From Chaetorhynchus papuensis (Eukaryota; Chordata; Aves; Passeriformes; Rhipiduridae): a stretch of 64,000 nt of DNA. The DNA is taken from the NCBI GenBank assembly GCA_013396525.1, contig VWYX01000292.1, forward strand, positions 423,727-487,726. The letters run 5' to 3'. Below the pieces are notes generated by a model, which had not been told where the DNA came from, did not search any database, and saw nothing but the letters and a program-made list of their open reading frames with translations. The translations under genes were made by a program, and so were the position numbers. How positions within the stretch are numbered: position 1 is the first letter of the stretch; the number at the start of each line of letters is the position of its first letter. Below, in pieces: positions 47,596 to 59,574 of this stretch.

Positions 47596-49933
47596 CTGTA
47601 CTACTGTGACAGTACAATAAGGCATGATGGATTGTTCCACACACTGTGAGAAAAAACAAACCGAAATAGATGTTGCATAAAATGTCATTAAGCCTGTGAA
47701 AATGCTGGAACTAACTTCACTTAGTTACTGGGGACTAATTAACATCGCCTTACAGTAATCTGCATGCAGTTTGTGATACCAGAAAATTTTGTGCATGTAA
47801 GAAAAATGAGAGTTCTGACTAGAAGGGTAAACTGACTGGTAGCTGAGAAGTAGTTTCAATGTCTGTTTGCAACTTGAACACTGTTTGTGCAAGAGAAAAC
47901 CTTAACCTCCATAACGGCCCACCATCAGCTGGTTCGAGTTCCTTTTCTTTTTATGCTGAGATGTAAAAGGATCTGCCAGGATCACCTCATGCTGTGCCTT
48001 GACACCGTCTGAGGATTAGAGTAGCTTGACTCCCTACAGATCTAAAATGAGTTGTAGTCAGACAGAAGCTCCTCATATCACATAAACAAGGCAGAGCAGA
48101 AGACTTCAAGGGCAGTTGCCAGCATAGTTTTTTGGTTGCCAACAGCCTACATTTACCTCACATTACTTTTCTCATTTTCTTTTTTCACCCTCTCCTGTTT
48201 GGAATTTAAACTCCCCATTATTGCTATGGTGTCAGAAACAAAAGGAACAGCTCTTTTTCTGTCACTGTGAACTGGAGAGGTAATAATGTGGATTTGATGG
48301 TGGGAGTTGCAAAAACCCTTTCTCAAGAAGCTGATTAAGGCCCGAGTATCAGCCGTGTTTGTCACCTTGGATCTCTGTCTCACCACTTTTCCCTCATCCT
48401 CTCTGCTTTTTGTGACCCCATCCTGCTTTGTAGATCAGATGAGTAAGCAATGAAGTTAAAATATGTGGACCTGGAATGGGTGAATTTAAGTGCCTCACAA
48501 GCTGAAATTGTCACACTGGCTTATCCCTCTTCATTTTGCTGTGCTGTTTTTAGGTTGATCAGCACTAGGTTAGAAACAACTGAAGAATAGTGACATTTTG
48601 TAAAAATCAGGGAGAGTATGCAATGTGATCACTTTGGCCTCAGAAGCATAATCTTGGTGGATCTTTCTTGTAATCACAAAGAGCAGTCTGAGTAAAGTTG
48701 GCAGAAAATCAATTCTCAAGTAAGAAGTAAGAAGACCAAAAGGAATCACAGACTCATTGTGTGAGTACCAAAAAGTAAACAACTGTGGAACCAGATGTGA
48801 AGTAACTGGGGCAATGACAGGGAAAATGCAAGGCAAGATGGATCGTGAAAGAGAGTATTAATTTCTAATCTCTTTCTAACACCTTACTCACTGCAGTGGT
48901 ATTAACTGAAGTTAGGAGAACACTTTTTCTTCATTTTCATTGCTTCACATATTCGTTTTTCAGCCTTATGTTGTGCCTCTTCATATCTTTCCTTCATTCA
49001 CTTATTTCTTGTTTTCTGTCTCATTTTATTTTCTTTGGGTCATGTTTTGACAGGCACTAAACACAAGCAACTTGCATCGGTCTCATTGCATTTTTCTACT
49101 ACTCAGCAAGGAGCTGATCTGAAGTTCATTGACATCAAGTGAGGCAAGGGACTGGATCCTACACAGTGCTCATCAGCTTTCAGAAACTATGATCCACTGA
49201 TTTAATAAAATGCTGTGTTAGCAGCTGTGCACAGGAGGCCTGTCTATTTCCATGTCTTATTTAAACCCTATCAAAAATATCTTTCTAGAGCTCTCTACAC
49301 ATCTTTCACCCACATGGTGCTGCAGGATTTGCTGGACCATTGATTGGTAGATCTAATAATCTGAGAATCTCCTAAAGGATTAATGAATGAAGCGTCCATA
49401 AAATCTTAACTTCCATAAAAGTGTTAACATTAGCTTCCATAAAAGTTAATACACACTCTATATATGAATTGCTACTGGCATTGGGAGAATGCTGTAAGAT
49501 ATAAAATTCTGTGAAAAACAAGTAAGGAATTTACATGTAATGAATATAGTCTGTCTTACGGGCTTTGATTGAGTTGGGATATGGACATCTCTTTTAGCAT
49601 GTGTATGTGTAAAAGGGAAATCAAACTTGGCATTAATTCTGTATTTGCCAAAGTGACATGGATTTTGGACCAAGCCTCCTCATGGGCATTCATCTTTTAA
49701 CACTTTGTTGAAACAAGTGTGTTAGAGCCTGTCTTGCACAACAGGCTATCACGAAGGTAAACATGAGGTCGTGATTCATGAGAGGACCTCACTGCCAGAA
49801 ATTCTGGAGATCAGATATGCCATGTGTTAGGTATTTGGGATCACAATGCCGAAGTACTTGCAAGTTGAGGAAGACAGCAGCAACTATGACAATACATTTG
49901 TAACTTACCTTGGTATGAATATATAAGAATTTC
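47596..49933. other. Unique AT-rich non-coding DNA
   Basis: No gene is supportable. A 12-base direct repeat (CTTCCATAAAAG) occurs twice near 49409-49446. At 47930 GGTTCGAGTTC resembles a tRNA B box but has no A box or cloverleaf. Confidence 0.55.
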
Positions 49934-50025
49934 CTAAGAGCCAAAAAATACTAGGAAATTTTTTTCTGAGAGCCAAGAGACTAGAAAATTTTTATCTGAG
50001 AGTCAAAAAAGACTGGAAAAATTGC
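49934..50025. repeat. Minisatellite, about 3 units of 30-32 bp
   Basis: Units start at 49934 (CTAAGAGCCAAAAAAT...), 49966 (CTGAGAGCCAAGAGAC...) and 49996 (CTGAGAGTCAAAAAAG...). Each is a GAGAGCCAA-like head, an ACTAGGAAA-like middle and a T-rich end. Spacings are 32 and 30 bases, and units differ by substitutions and small indels. Confidence 0.85.
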
Positions 50026-53000
50026 AGACATGTTGCAAATTTGATTCTTGGCACTGTTTTTGCAACAGTTTTCCCGCAAAAGGATGAGGAATCATGGAAG
50101 ACAACATTCAATGCCTGCAACCAGTTTTGCTTAAATATAGTACACAGCCTCAACTGAGTAGTTAAGCTCACACTGTTGCTATGAGGGTGGTTAGTAAGTC
50201 CAGTCCTGGTTTCTTTTAACAGATCTGCCATAACTGAAGCTGATGGTTTTAGTTATCCCACTCCCCAGCTCTCAGCAACTCATGAAAACAATGTTTTCTT
50301 CAACCTTAATTCTGCAAAGATCTATGCCAGCTGACAGGTTAATCACTCTGTGGCAATGAAAGAAAATCAAATAAGGAAAAAAATCAACACAGATCTAAAG
50401 AAGGTCATCCACTATGAGACAGAGGATTAGGAGGAAAGATCATGGATGAAAATAATAAGTTTATGGTATGACAGGCTGTGTTCAGAGCTGTGTATAATAG
50501 CTTTTCTAGCAGCTCTAACACTGTGCTTAAAGACCTCCTCCTGATGTCTCTACCCATTCATAACGTTCACAGCTTTTGATGGGGTCTCTAGCTCAGAACT
50601 AAAATCTGGCCAGGCCAGATGCAGTCACCCAAGTTCCGCACTGCAGCTGGGTGAGACAGCCCACAGGCAGGGCTCAGCTAGAAGAAAAATTAAAATATCA
50701 GGTTTTACACATGGCAAGATGGAGGGGCAGTGGGAGGATTAGTGGGAGATCTTGCTGGTCCTCTTGACAGACCAGTTTTAGCAGTGTCTCTTACTCTTCC
50801 ATTTTCTGTCCATAACCATTTAAATGTCTGAATGTCTTCAGCTTATTCATTTCTCAGAAGGCTATAGATGGTCTGATAAAGCAATTCCTGTCCCAGTTTT
50901 TGCCACATCTCACTTCATTTTCTTTCACAAAATGAAAATGAATTTTTAACTGGACAACATTTTGGAGGGTATTGCCAGTTGGAACACAAGTTTTGGAAAA
51001 ATGGGGAAAAGTCTGGAGTTTATTAGTTTAGTGGGGGTTGTTGGAAGTATATTTGGAGAAAATCTGATGAGACAATTTTGCAAAGTACCTCTCATCTTAA
51101 ACTTCACTTTGATTTGTAAACACTAGACAAATCTTCTTGCACTACTTCCATTTCAAATATGCTATCACATGCAGCAAGGAACTTGAAGGGACTAAATATT
51201 TCTGTAACATCAAATGAGTTGTGTGAAAATTGTGTATCTGATTTGCTCGGGGAAAAGTGATAGAAGGAACCCTGAATATTTTTTATAAGAGTATTGAAAA
51301 TAAATTACATGTGATTCCTGTATAGTTTTCAATAAGAAGGATTCCAACATCAAAGGCACAAAAGTCTGTCTCATGCATATATGCAAATAGTCACTTTAAA
51401 AATAGAACATTAATTTTTTCAACAAAAATAAAACTATTTTACAAATTAAAAGAATATATTCAAAATAAAGTAATGTATAAAATTTTAGTGAGGTCTACAA
51501 ATAAAAATAATTAAACAACAACCTCCATAACCCTTCTGATAACCCTTTGCATAGTCCATTCAAGAAACTCAACACATCTATGAGCATGGGTTTAAAAAGC
51601 CCATTTTATTAGCTGTGCTAAATTATCATTTTAAATAGTTAAGGATCAGACAGACCATGGACAAATGTTGTTCTCTATTGTCTTGTGTCATATCGTCTGT
51701 GTTTAGGACTACATAAGACTCTATCTATGATCAAAAATCCTGCACACTTGGCTAATTTGGTAATATGATTGGTTTGTGCACAGGAATGCCTTCACAATGT
51801 TTCATCATCAACTGACAATTACAGTGGGAGGAGAATTCAATTTTTATTGTGCTCAAGGTCAGCTACAAAGTCCACAGAAAACATTCATGACAGCGTCAGT
51901 GTGATGTTTTATTTCCCCATTAGGCTTGACCAATTGAAGTACTGCTGATATTCCAGTGGAATTTAAAGCCTGAGCTATGTTGCAAGTCCAAAGTGAGTGA
52001 AAGGTTTAGGATGTCTCTAATGGTGAAATCTACATTAGAAGAATAATTCAATCCTTAAATTAATAAGCCCTCAGTGATATTTAATGTGAAGCTTCTAGGT
52101 ACCAAAAACAATGGGAACATAAATTTGCTTTACAGGGGGTCCCTGGAATCTTCTCAAAGTTTATAGCAAAGATGTGAAGGCTTGTAAGCGAAACGCTAAT
52201 CAGTTAACTGAAAACATGCCATCCAGAGATGCATTAGAATTTAAAATCAATTGAGACAACCACATTAGTAAAGATTAACTTTGCTATGGAAATGAACTGT
52301 TGTCAATCAAGTTGACCTGCAACTATAATTGGCATGTAGGGCACCCCTTCCACCACAGGATTTTGTCTCATATTATTCAGGATCTATATTAAGGTGATGC
52401 TTCGGTACAATCCTTTCATCTCCCTTTTTTACGTAATGTTCTGCTTCATGTGCTAAAGAGACACTGATTTCATGTTCATTAACCAAATGAAGAAAAGGAA
52501 ATGCAAATGGAAAAAGAAGAAAACATGCTATATTCAGAACTCCACTGAGTACAGATAAAGCAGGTTTAATAGCTTCCTGACCTAAAGTATGGATAGATAT
52601 TCCATAGCTTCTATTCTGTCCTTGCTGTTTGTGCTGTATTTGTGCTGGTTTGGTTGCTTCGGAGAACGGATATTTCGTTTCATTTTAATCCATCCCAACT
52701 GAACAAGAATTGTAAATAACAGACGCAATGTAACAAAAGCACTGAAAGCAAGGAGGCTGTGAGAGCACACTCAGCAGAGCCACTGCATTCACCTCACTCA
52801 GCCTCCACATAAATATCTTACAGTACAGTGGAAGCAGGGGAGCAGCCAGCGGGCCCCCACCACACCTGTGCATTGTAAGATGGCCCATGGGGTTTGTGGA
52901 AGCATGGTTAATGGTTTTGTGCCTTTAACAAACAAAAAATTAAAATCAGCAGACAGGAAAGCTGTTCTGCAGCCATCCTCTCTGGCAGTCTCAGCTCAGT

Positions 53001-53221
53001 TTAAACGCAGACTTCATCTCCCCAGCTCCTTCTACCAGCTACAGAAATACTCTAGAGACTCAGGGATTCAAACTTCTGACTTTTCCTTTCTTGCCTAGTC
53101 TTGCTATTTGCAAGCATAAGCCCCTGCTAAATACTAGATAAGGAAGGAGGAAATAGGAGGAGAATAGTAGGAAGGAAAAGCCTAGCTCTCATCTACCCTC
53201 GCCCCCACTCCCTCACCCCAG
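50026..53221. other. Unique non-coding DNA
   Basis: I see no gene or mobile element. The part from about 52750 is less AT-rich and leads into the pyrimidine-rich tract that precedes 53222. Frames at 52582-53098 overlap on both strands and have no family features. Confidence 0.5.
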
Positions 53222-53288
53222 CAGAGAGGCATCAAAGTGAAGGTGCTGGGCAGAGGAGATGTTGTTCTCTTGTGAAGGAGCACTAGAG
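53222..53288 (+). other. Possible short exon (67 nt)
   Basis: A long C-rich pyrimidine tract ending CCCTCACCCCAG (53221) and a consensus donor (TAGAG followed by GTAAGT, GT at 53289) bracket 67 nt. An alternative acceptor lies three bases downstream. All frames contain a stop, one only at the last codons, so it would fit an untranslated or non-coding exon better than an internal coding exon. Confidence 0.2.
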
Positions 53289-55184
53289 GTAAGTTCAACA
53301 TTTCTGGGGAATAGAGGGGATCAGACAAGGGGAAAGATCGCTAATCCTTCTCTGGCCAGCCCTGAACCCCCCTCTGGCTCTTCCCAGCCTCCCCCAAGCC
53401 CCTGCAGCCCTTCAGGTAACCTGTGACTCCTTAGCACTCTTCCCTGGCTCTCCTGCAGAGCCTGCTCAGAGCCTGCATCTTGCCTTCAGCCCTGGAGTTG
53501 CCTCTGACAACCTGTGGTGTGTGGAGACTTGAAGCAACGTGAGAGAGAATGCAATAGGTACAAAAACAACTAAAGGGCAAACAAAATACCTGTTTTCATA
53601 ACAACTGAGAAAACTGACTTAAAGGGATTCGTTTGGGTTTAGTGAGCTGTGCTTTAAAGCCTTGTTGTCACACTAGGAATGAAATGTTGAAAGTGAGCAT
53701 GTACTTGATAATTTCCTGATATAACACTATGTTGAGAGAACATGTACCAAAGTATATTGTCTGACTTGCAGTGTATGGACAGTTATTATCTTTCTCTTTA
53801 AGTGAGAATGAGGGAATGATCAGATGTGTAGTTAGCTGCAGAAGCTGGAAATACTAGAGGTATTGTGAATGTCCCATAAAGTTGTGTGCATTATAAAAAT
53901 GAGCAGATGGACAAAAATCCTTTATTAGCTTGATTTTATCAGCTATCTACTCCAAATGCTTTTTTTTTAACTCAAAACAAAATATTTTGTAAGAGGTATG
54001 TATCAACAAACCTCACTGTCAGGAAAGCTCTTCCTGTTTCTCGGTATTTTCTGTCCCGTGAGACGTGTTCCATCAAAATCACAATACACTTATGGGAGCA
54101 GGCTATAAACTGGGGTTGAACAGGGTACAAAATTACTACAGATATTCTATCTGTTTTGAATTATGCTATAGATTCCCAGCATGATTATTTGCAAGAAAGA
54201 GACTTATCAATGCTGGAAACCAAGCCCTTCAATTAAACATAAGGATACCACAGAATAAATTTTGGGATTAGAAGAAAAGAATGGAGAAAAAATAAGATGA
54301 AGTCGAGAAATGGTGCTTCCAAAGTTTTCAAAATCATGTGGATTTCTTTATTGTCTTATTTAGAGACTCCTGCCCATATCAGCCAAAAGTATCTGCCCAC
54401 CATTGACATGAAGGAAGGGCCACTGTGGTTGAAGGCCAGCCTATGTCTCAGCGTGGGGCTTCTTTGGGAAGCAGTATCCAAAGACCCCATGCACATGAAT
54501 GTAGGACCTATCCTGCAAAACTTTTAACACCACAAGGAGCTTTTTTGATGCCATTAGGTCTGTGGAGCAAGGTATGCTGCTAGTGTAGTCAAAAATTTGG
54601 ATTTTGTGTTCCCTTACCAAGTTGTTAGTGCTCAGTAAATAATTGATATCTTCATGCAAATAGGATGAGTTTTCTTCATCCACAACTCTCTGAAACTGCA
54701 ATAAGGATCAGGTGCTGTAGGTCCTTCTGTTGCTATAGTGATGCAGGCTACAGAGGTTTTCAAATCAGTAGGGAGATTATCCTACCCGTCAAAGTGAAAC
54801 ACAATCTTTAAGATAGCTGGAGAGGTCAAGATAAGACCTGAAGAGTGGCAGGGGAGTAGCTGAATGCAAGCTGTTCAGTTTCTGGACAAGGCCATAGCAG
54901 TAGAAATACTGCTAGGATATAAATAGGGAGAACACCCATGGGGTGCTGTGTACAGGCAGGACAGCTGAACTCTTAAAGCTCAGTGGTGGGCTGATGAGTC
55001 TTATGACACTAGATGGTGTTTTTGCAGGGTCACCTGAAAATACACCCTGGACTTCTGTTTGTCTCAGCTACGTCCCAGCTCGGGATGCAATAAATGCATA
55101 TCTGCTGTTTCTCTCGGACCTGATTCAAATGGGAAAGAAACAGGGCTATGCAGATCTAGAGAAAGGCACCACATTTTCAAAGGA
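53289..55184. other. Unique non-coding DNA
   Basis: No gene or mobile element is recognisable. The part 53330-53530 is GC-richer and C-rich; from 53540 onwards it is ordinary AT-rich sequence up to the CR1 that starts near 55185. Confidence 0.5.
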
Positions 55185-56127
55185 AATAGTCAACATCTCC
55201 ATTGGTGATGCGGACAGTTGGATCAAGGGCACCCTCAGCAAGTTCCCTGACAGCACCAGGCTGTGTGGGGCAGGGACACTCTGCAGGGAAGGGATGGCAT
55301 CCAGAGGGGCCTGGACAGGCTGGAGAGCTGGGCCAGTGCAAACCTCATGGAGCTCAACAAAGCCAAGTGCGAGGTCCTACACCCGGCTCATGGCAATCCC
55401 AGACACACCAACAGCGTGGGCAGAGAAGTGATTTAGAGCAGCCCTGTGGTCAAAGAATTGGGGGTGACAGTAAACAAAAAACTCAACATTAACCAGGCCA
55501 AAAAGCCAAGGAAATCCTGGGCTGCATCCAAAGCAGCATGGCCAGCAGGGCAAGGGAGGGGATTCTGTCCCTCTGCTCTGTGGAGAGCCCCACTTGGATG
55601 CAGATCCAGTTCTGGTGCCCCCAGCACAAGAAGGACAAGGAACTGCTGGAGCAAGTCCAGAGGAGGCCATGAAGATGATGAGAGGACTGACAGACCTTTC
55701 CTTTGAAGACAGACTGAGAAAGTCAGGGCTGTTGAACCTGGAGAAGAGAAGGTTGTGTGGGGACCTCATAGCAACCTTGCAGTATCTGAAGGGGCCTACA
55801 AGGAAGCCAGAGAGGGGCTCTTCACCAGGAACTGCAGTGCTAGAACAAGGAGTAATGGGTACAAACTGCAAGAGGGGAAATTCGGGTAAGGTATTAGGAA
55901 GAAATTCTTTACTGTGAGGGTGGTGAGACATTGACACAGGTTGCCCAGGGAGGTTGTGGATGCCCCAACCCTGGGACTGTTCAAAGCGGGTTGGACAAGG
56001 CCTTGAGCAACCTGGTCTAATGGGAGGTGTCCCTGCCTGCCATGTAGGGGCAGGTGGGATTAGGTGATCTTTAAGGTCCATTCAATTCCTTAACATTCCA
56101 TGATTCCATAATCTTGTAATTCTATGA
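55185..56127 (+). mobile_element. CR1 LINE, 3' 0.94 kb, sense
   Basis: The copy enters in the reverse transcriptase just upstream of the active site. The catalytic box reads F-P-D-S instead of F-A-D-D, in a frame containing GTLSKFPDSTRLCG. It then runs through the C-terminal part and 3' untranslated region to a tail at about 56098-56127 (TGATTCCATAATC, GTAATTCTATGA). Frameshifts break it several times. The longest open frame in the window (234 codons, 55377-56081) is its antisense strand and is not a gene. The left boundary is approximate. Confidence 0.92.
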
Positions 56128-58859
56128 AGAACCCATCTCTCACTAGTGGGGACACCAGAGCTGTGAGGTACCCCAGCACATCAAAACCAGAGACAGTGTA
56201 GGTGGAGTGATCTGCTGCACCAAAGAAAGGTGAGCACTATGCTTAGCAAACACAAAGTGTTCCTGAACACATGGTGGTGTCATTAATTAGACTAGCCATA
56301 TAAAAATAAGTATATCTTTAACTTTGCAGCACTTGATGCCGATCATTGCAATTTTTAAACATATAAAAAATAATTTTAAGCACTCTTCTCTCCTATATTC
56401 TCCCCCTTCCTGCTTTAATCTGCTTCCTCTTTGCTACAGAAGTAAGTGGGAGTGTCCTAGTGCTGGCTAGCATGCTCTGGCGGGTTTCCTTCAAAGGAAA
56501 CCTTTGCCAATTGTCAGAATAACTTCATGGCTGCATAACTTCATGGAAGGGGAAGGAGAAGCAGGGAAGCATAGCTAACCGCTTGAGAGCAAATCCAGTA
56601 TGATCTGGAGACAGTATGATCTCCAGTCTGGAACTGGTTCAAAACTATGCTTGCACCATCGCTTCCCTAGCATTTTTGTGCAAAAGCACATATTGCTTTG
56701 AATTAACTTCAAAACACATATATTTGGAAGACCTAAAGATTCTAGACATGTGTTAGGTTAACTAGCGTGAGGTTGTAATAAAAATTTTGCAGCAGTATTT
56801 TGATTTCTTTGTGTCAGTTTTGCAGACTGCACTCAAAAATTAACTAGAGGCTAGTTTAATATGAAGTCATCCACCATCCACCAGGACTATTTTAACAACC
56901 TCTGCTGTCATGCAGCAAATGCAAAATCTACATTTTTCTCTAAAACTGGTTTCACATCATTGCTTAGTTGGCAGATGATATTTAGGGAGCTCACTGTCTT
57001 GTTTCTCCTGCCATGAGCTGCCATTGATAATTTGGCAAAACACTGAAAATGAAGGATAAAAAATTGACATAGCCTTAACATATTCACATTTAATTTGATA
57101 GGAAAAGTGATTTCTGTCATACCATTAGTACAGTTTATTCCTTTCCTGGCCTGCTGACAGAGGAAAAGTCCTTGGCTGCCCTCATCCCATCAAGAGGAAC
57201 AGCTACTGCCTGTTGCAGAGCTAGCAGCATCCTGAAGGGAGAATTGCCAACATCAGCAACCTTCCAGTCTTGCCGCTTTCTGATCTTCCACTTGGGACCC
57301 ACAATAAAACCTCCTGCACACACACTGGTGTATCCCATACCTCACCACCTCTCAATGTGGTGAGGGTGTTGAGTTCAGCCTCAGGCTGGAAAATACACTG
57401 GAAGGACATGCAAAACTGTCCATGTCTGGCAGATATAACAGTGGGATTATGAACACAAATATCTACCCATTTTGGGATTTTTAGCAATCCCAATCCATTT
57501 TAATTGCCTGATGTTACTGTCCATCACTGGAAAGTTTAAAGCATTGCTGTTCGACAGCAATCTGAGATAATAAAGGGGTCCTAGTGTATCAAAATTTGCT
57601 TTAAATTCTGCAGCTGTGAGTGGTTTATTAGGTCTGTTTCCAGACTTGTAGTAAAATAGATGGAATTGTTTTGTGCTGAAATAGGAAAATGAGAATACTG
57701 CCATCTAGTCTAGGAAAGGCTTTGGGCATTTTGGTTTTTGCGAATCTTCAGAGCAATCATTGAAGGATGCTGCTGCTCCTAACTACGGAATGCACGAGGG
57801 GAAAACTATGAATAAGAAAACACGGTCAGAAAGCTTAAAACTTTTGCTTGGCTGAATTGATTCTAAATATTCACTAATAAAGACGAGGAGTCCAGTACAT
57901 CAACATTTCTTCAGTTTTAGTGGGCTGTTCCCCAGAGCAAGGCACAGAATCAGGCCCTGTTTAATCTCAGGAGGGTAGCACATAAACCACATACCTGTAC
58001 TCATTCAGGGACCATCTGTAGATGAGTAAAATATATTTTATGAACAGGAATGCTTATTGTGGTTTCATCAGAAACACTGTGGCCGTGCATACCATGAGAA
58101 CTTACACAAGCAAGCTAAGTTATTATGCAAGCTAATAACTACTGTGAGAGGCAGAGTAAATTAATTTGGGATTAAAGTAATACGGTTATTGAGCTTCCAA
58201 TTGACTTCAAGGGCAGGCTTCTGCTACAAAAGACAACAGATCTAGATCATGTTACCCGTGCTGCAGGTGTAATTGTTTCCATGCCCATGAGTCTGCTTCT
58301 ACCATCCTTAGCTTTTATATCTCTTTGAAAAATGTCTCTCTTCAAACTTCAGTTTTGACAAGTAAACGAAAATATAACATATTAAATAGAGTTGTACTAT
58401 GGTAACATTCTTTCAGCTTAACTGAAATGTGATATAAAACATTGTGGAGAGAGTAGCTGCAGCTCTGTAAAGAGTCATGAATAATGCATTTTTGTCAGTT
58501 ATTGCTTTGTGAAAGGTAAGAAAACTTGTACAGATTCCAGCTACTGCTGTAGATCCTAGCTAGCTGGAGAGACTTGTAACAGTAGAAATACTTAGGGGTT
58601 CTCAAAGGCAAAGCAGAGTTAACTGTGGAAAAGGCACATCCACACACCCCTCGCAGTCTGCATTTTCTTCTTATGTGGTTTTTTCTGTTGGTATAAGCTG
58701 AAAAACCTGTGATTTTAGTTTCACAGCTACAAATTGGACTGAAGAAAGCCAGAATTTTCAAACGAAATGAAGCCTGAGAGCTTATGAATGGAGATTTTAC
58801 CTAAAAAACAAGCAGCCACTCTCACAAGAGGATCCCCACAGCCAAAGAAATGGCATCAA
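56128..58859. other. Unique AT-rich non-coding DNA
   Basis: No gene is supportable. Near 56521-56553 ATAACTTCATGG is repeated directly, and near 56598-56630 AGTATGATCT is repeated next to a CTGGAGA/TCTCCAG inverted pair. The part 57130-57500 has open frames on both strands without family features. Confidence 0.5.
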
Positions 58860-59110
58860 AGCATGCAGGGGAAGTCCTCCCCACTCAGGCAGTTTCTCTG
58901 TGGTTCCCTGTGCAGTGAGCAGTTGTGCTCCAGGAGGATGTCTCTGTGCTCCCCACCCACACAGCCCCAGCAGCCCCTTGCCCGTGGCCCCGGGCTGAGC
59001 CCTCCCCAGGCAGGCAGCCTCTGCTGGCAGCTGCACCAGGGCACAGACCCCTTCGGCGGGGTGAGGGACCCAGGGGCTCCTCAGGGGATGACCAGGGATT
59101 GCAGAGGTAA
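58860..59110. other. GC-rich island of unknown nature
   Basis: About 250 bases are markedly GC-rich, mostly C- and G-tracts with few CpGs apart from a handful near 58980-59065, inside an AT-rich region. Several frames are open across it on both strands (plus-strand frame 58788-59339, 183 codons; antisense frames of 62-81 codons), which follows from low stop density in GC-rich DNA. GAGGTAACG at 59104 could serve as a splice donor. It may be a small exon or promoter of a non-coding RNA, or an unrecognised LTR remnant. Confidence 0.35.
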
Positions 59111-59506
59111 CGTGTTAGAGGTCCTGCCATGGCTCTGGTTTGCCTCTGTTAGCAAAATGTCACTCAATGCATTCATTTGTCACACTGTGTTTAGCACAAA
59201 AAGATCCATGTGCATTTATGGACATAGAGAGATACCTACTGGAATCTGTCTTTCACTGTGTATTTTTCATGCTTATTTTACTCCTTTTTTTCACAGATTT
59301 TCAGATTTCCTGCTTATAAGTGATTTGATGCTAATGTAAAAACTTAAATGAAGTTGCACCTGAATTAGACCTGCAATCATAGTGGTATACCGGTTATCAG
59401 TAAGGTTAATTTCTTTTTGAGAAGTGAAAATCATGAAATGTAATTTCTTCAATAGGTCTCTAGAAGCACTTTTTTCTTTGGTGCCTGTTCCTTGTCTCTG
59501 TCTGCA
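59111..59506. other. Unique AT-rich non-coding DNA
   Basis: Nothing recognisable in this interval. Confidence 0.5.
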
Positions 59507-59574
59507 AAGTTTTCAGTCAAAGTTTCTGTCAAAGACACTGAAGTTTTCAGTCAGAATTCTCAGCCAAAGTTTCT
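59507..59574. repeat. Degenerate 34-bp tandem duplication
   Basis: AAGTTTTCAGTCA occurs at 59507-59519 and again at 59541-59553, and CAAAGTTTCT occurs at 59518-59527 and 59565-59574. The pattern fits an old duplication of about 34 bp, with later indels in the second unit. Confidence 0.65.

Noticed and set aside
47925..47945. tRNA-like B box (GGTTCGAGTTC)
   Set aside because: One mismatch in the box, no A box at the right distance upstream, and no acceptor or anticodon stem can be folded.
55377..56081. Longest open frame in the window (234 codons, minus strand)
   Set aside because: It is the antisense strand of the CR1 at 55185-56127. CR1 antisense often stays open by chance of composition, and there is no protein family signature.
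58788..59339. 183-codon plus-strand frame with a hydrophobic C-terminal part
   Set aside because: It is open mainly because of the GC-rich island. The C-terminal half is translated AT-rich DNA and no domain or signal architecture is consistent with a gene.
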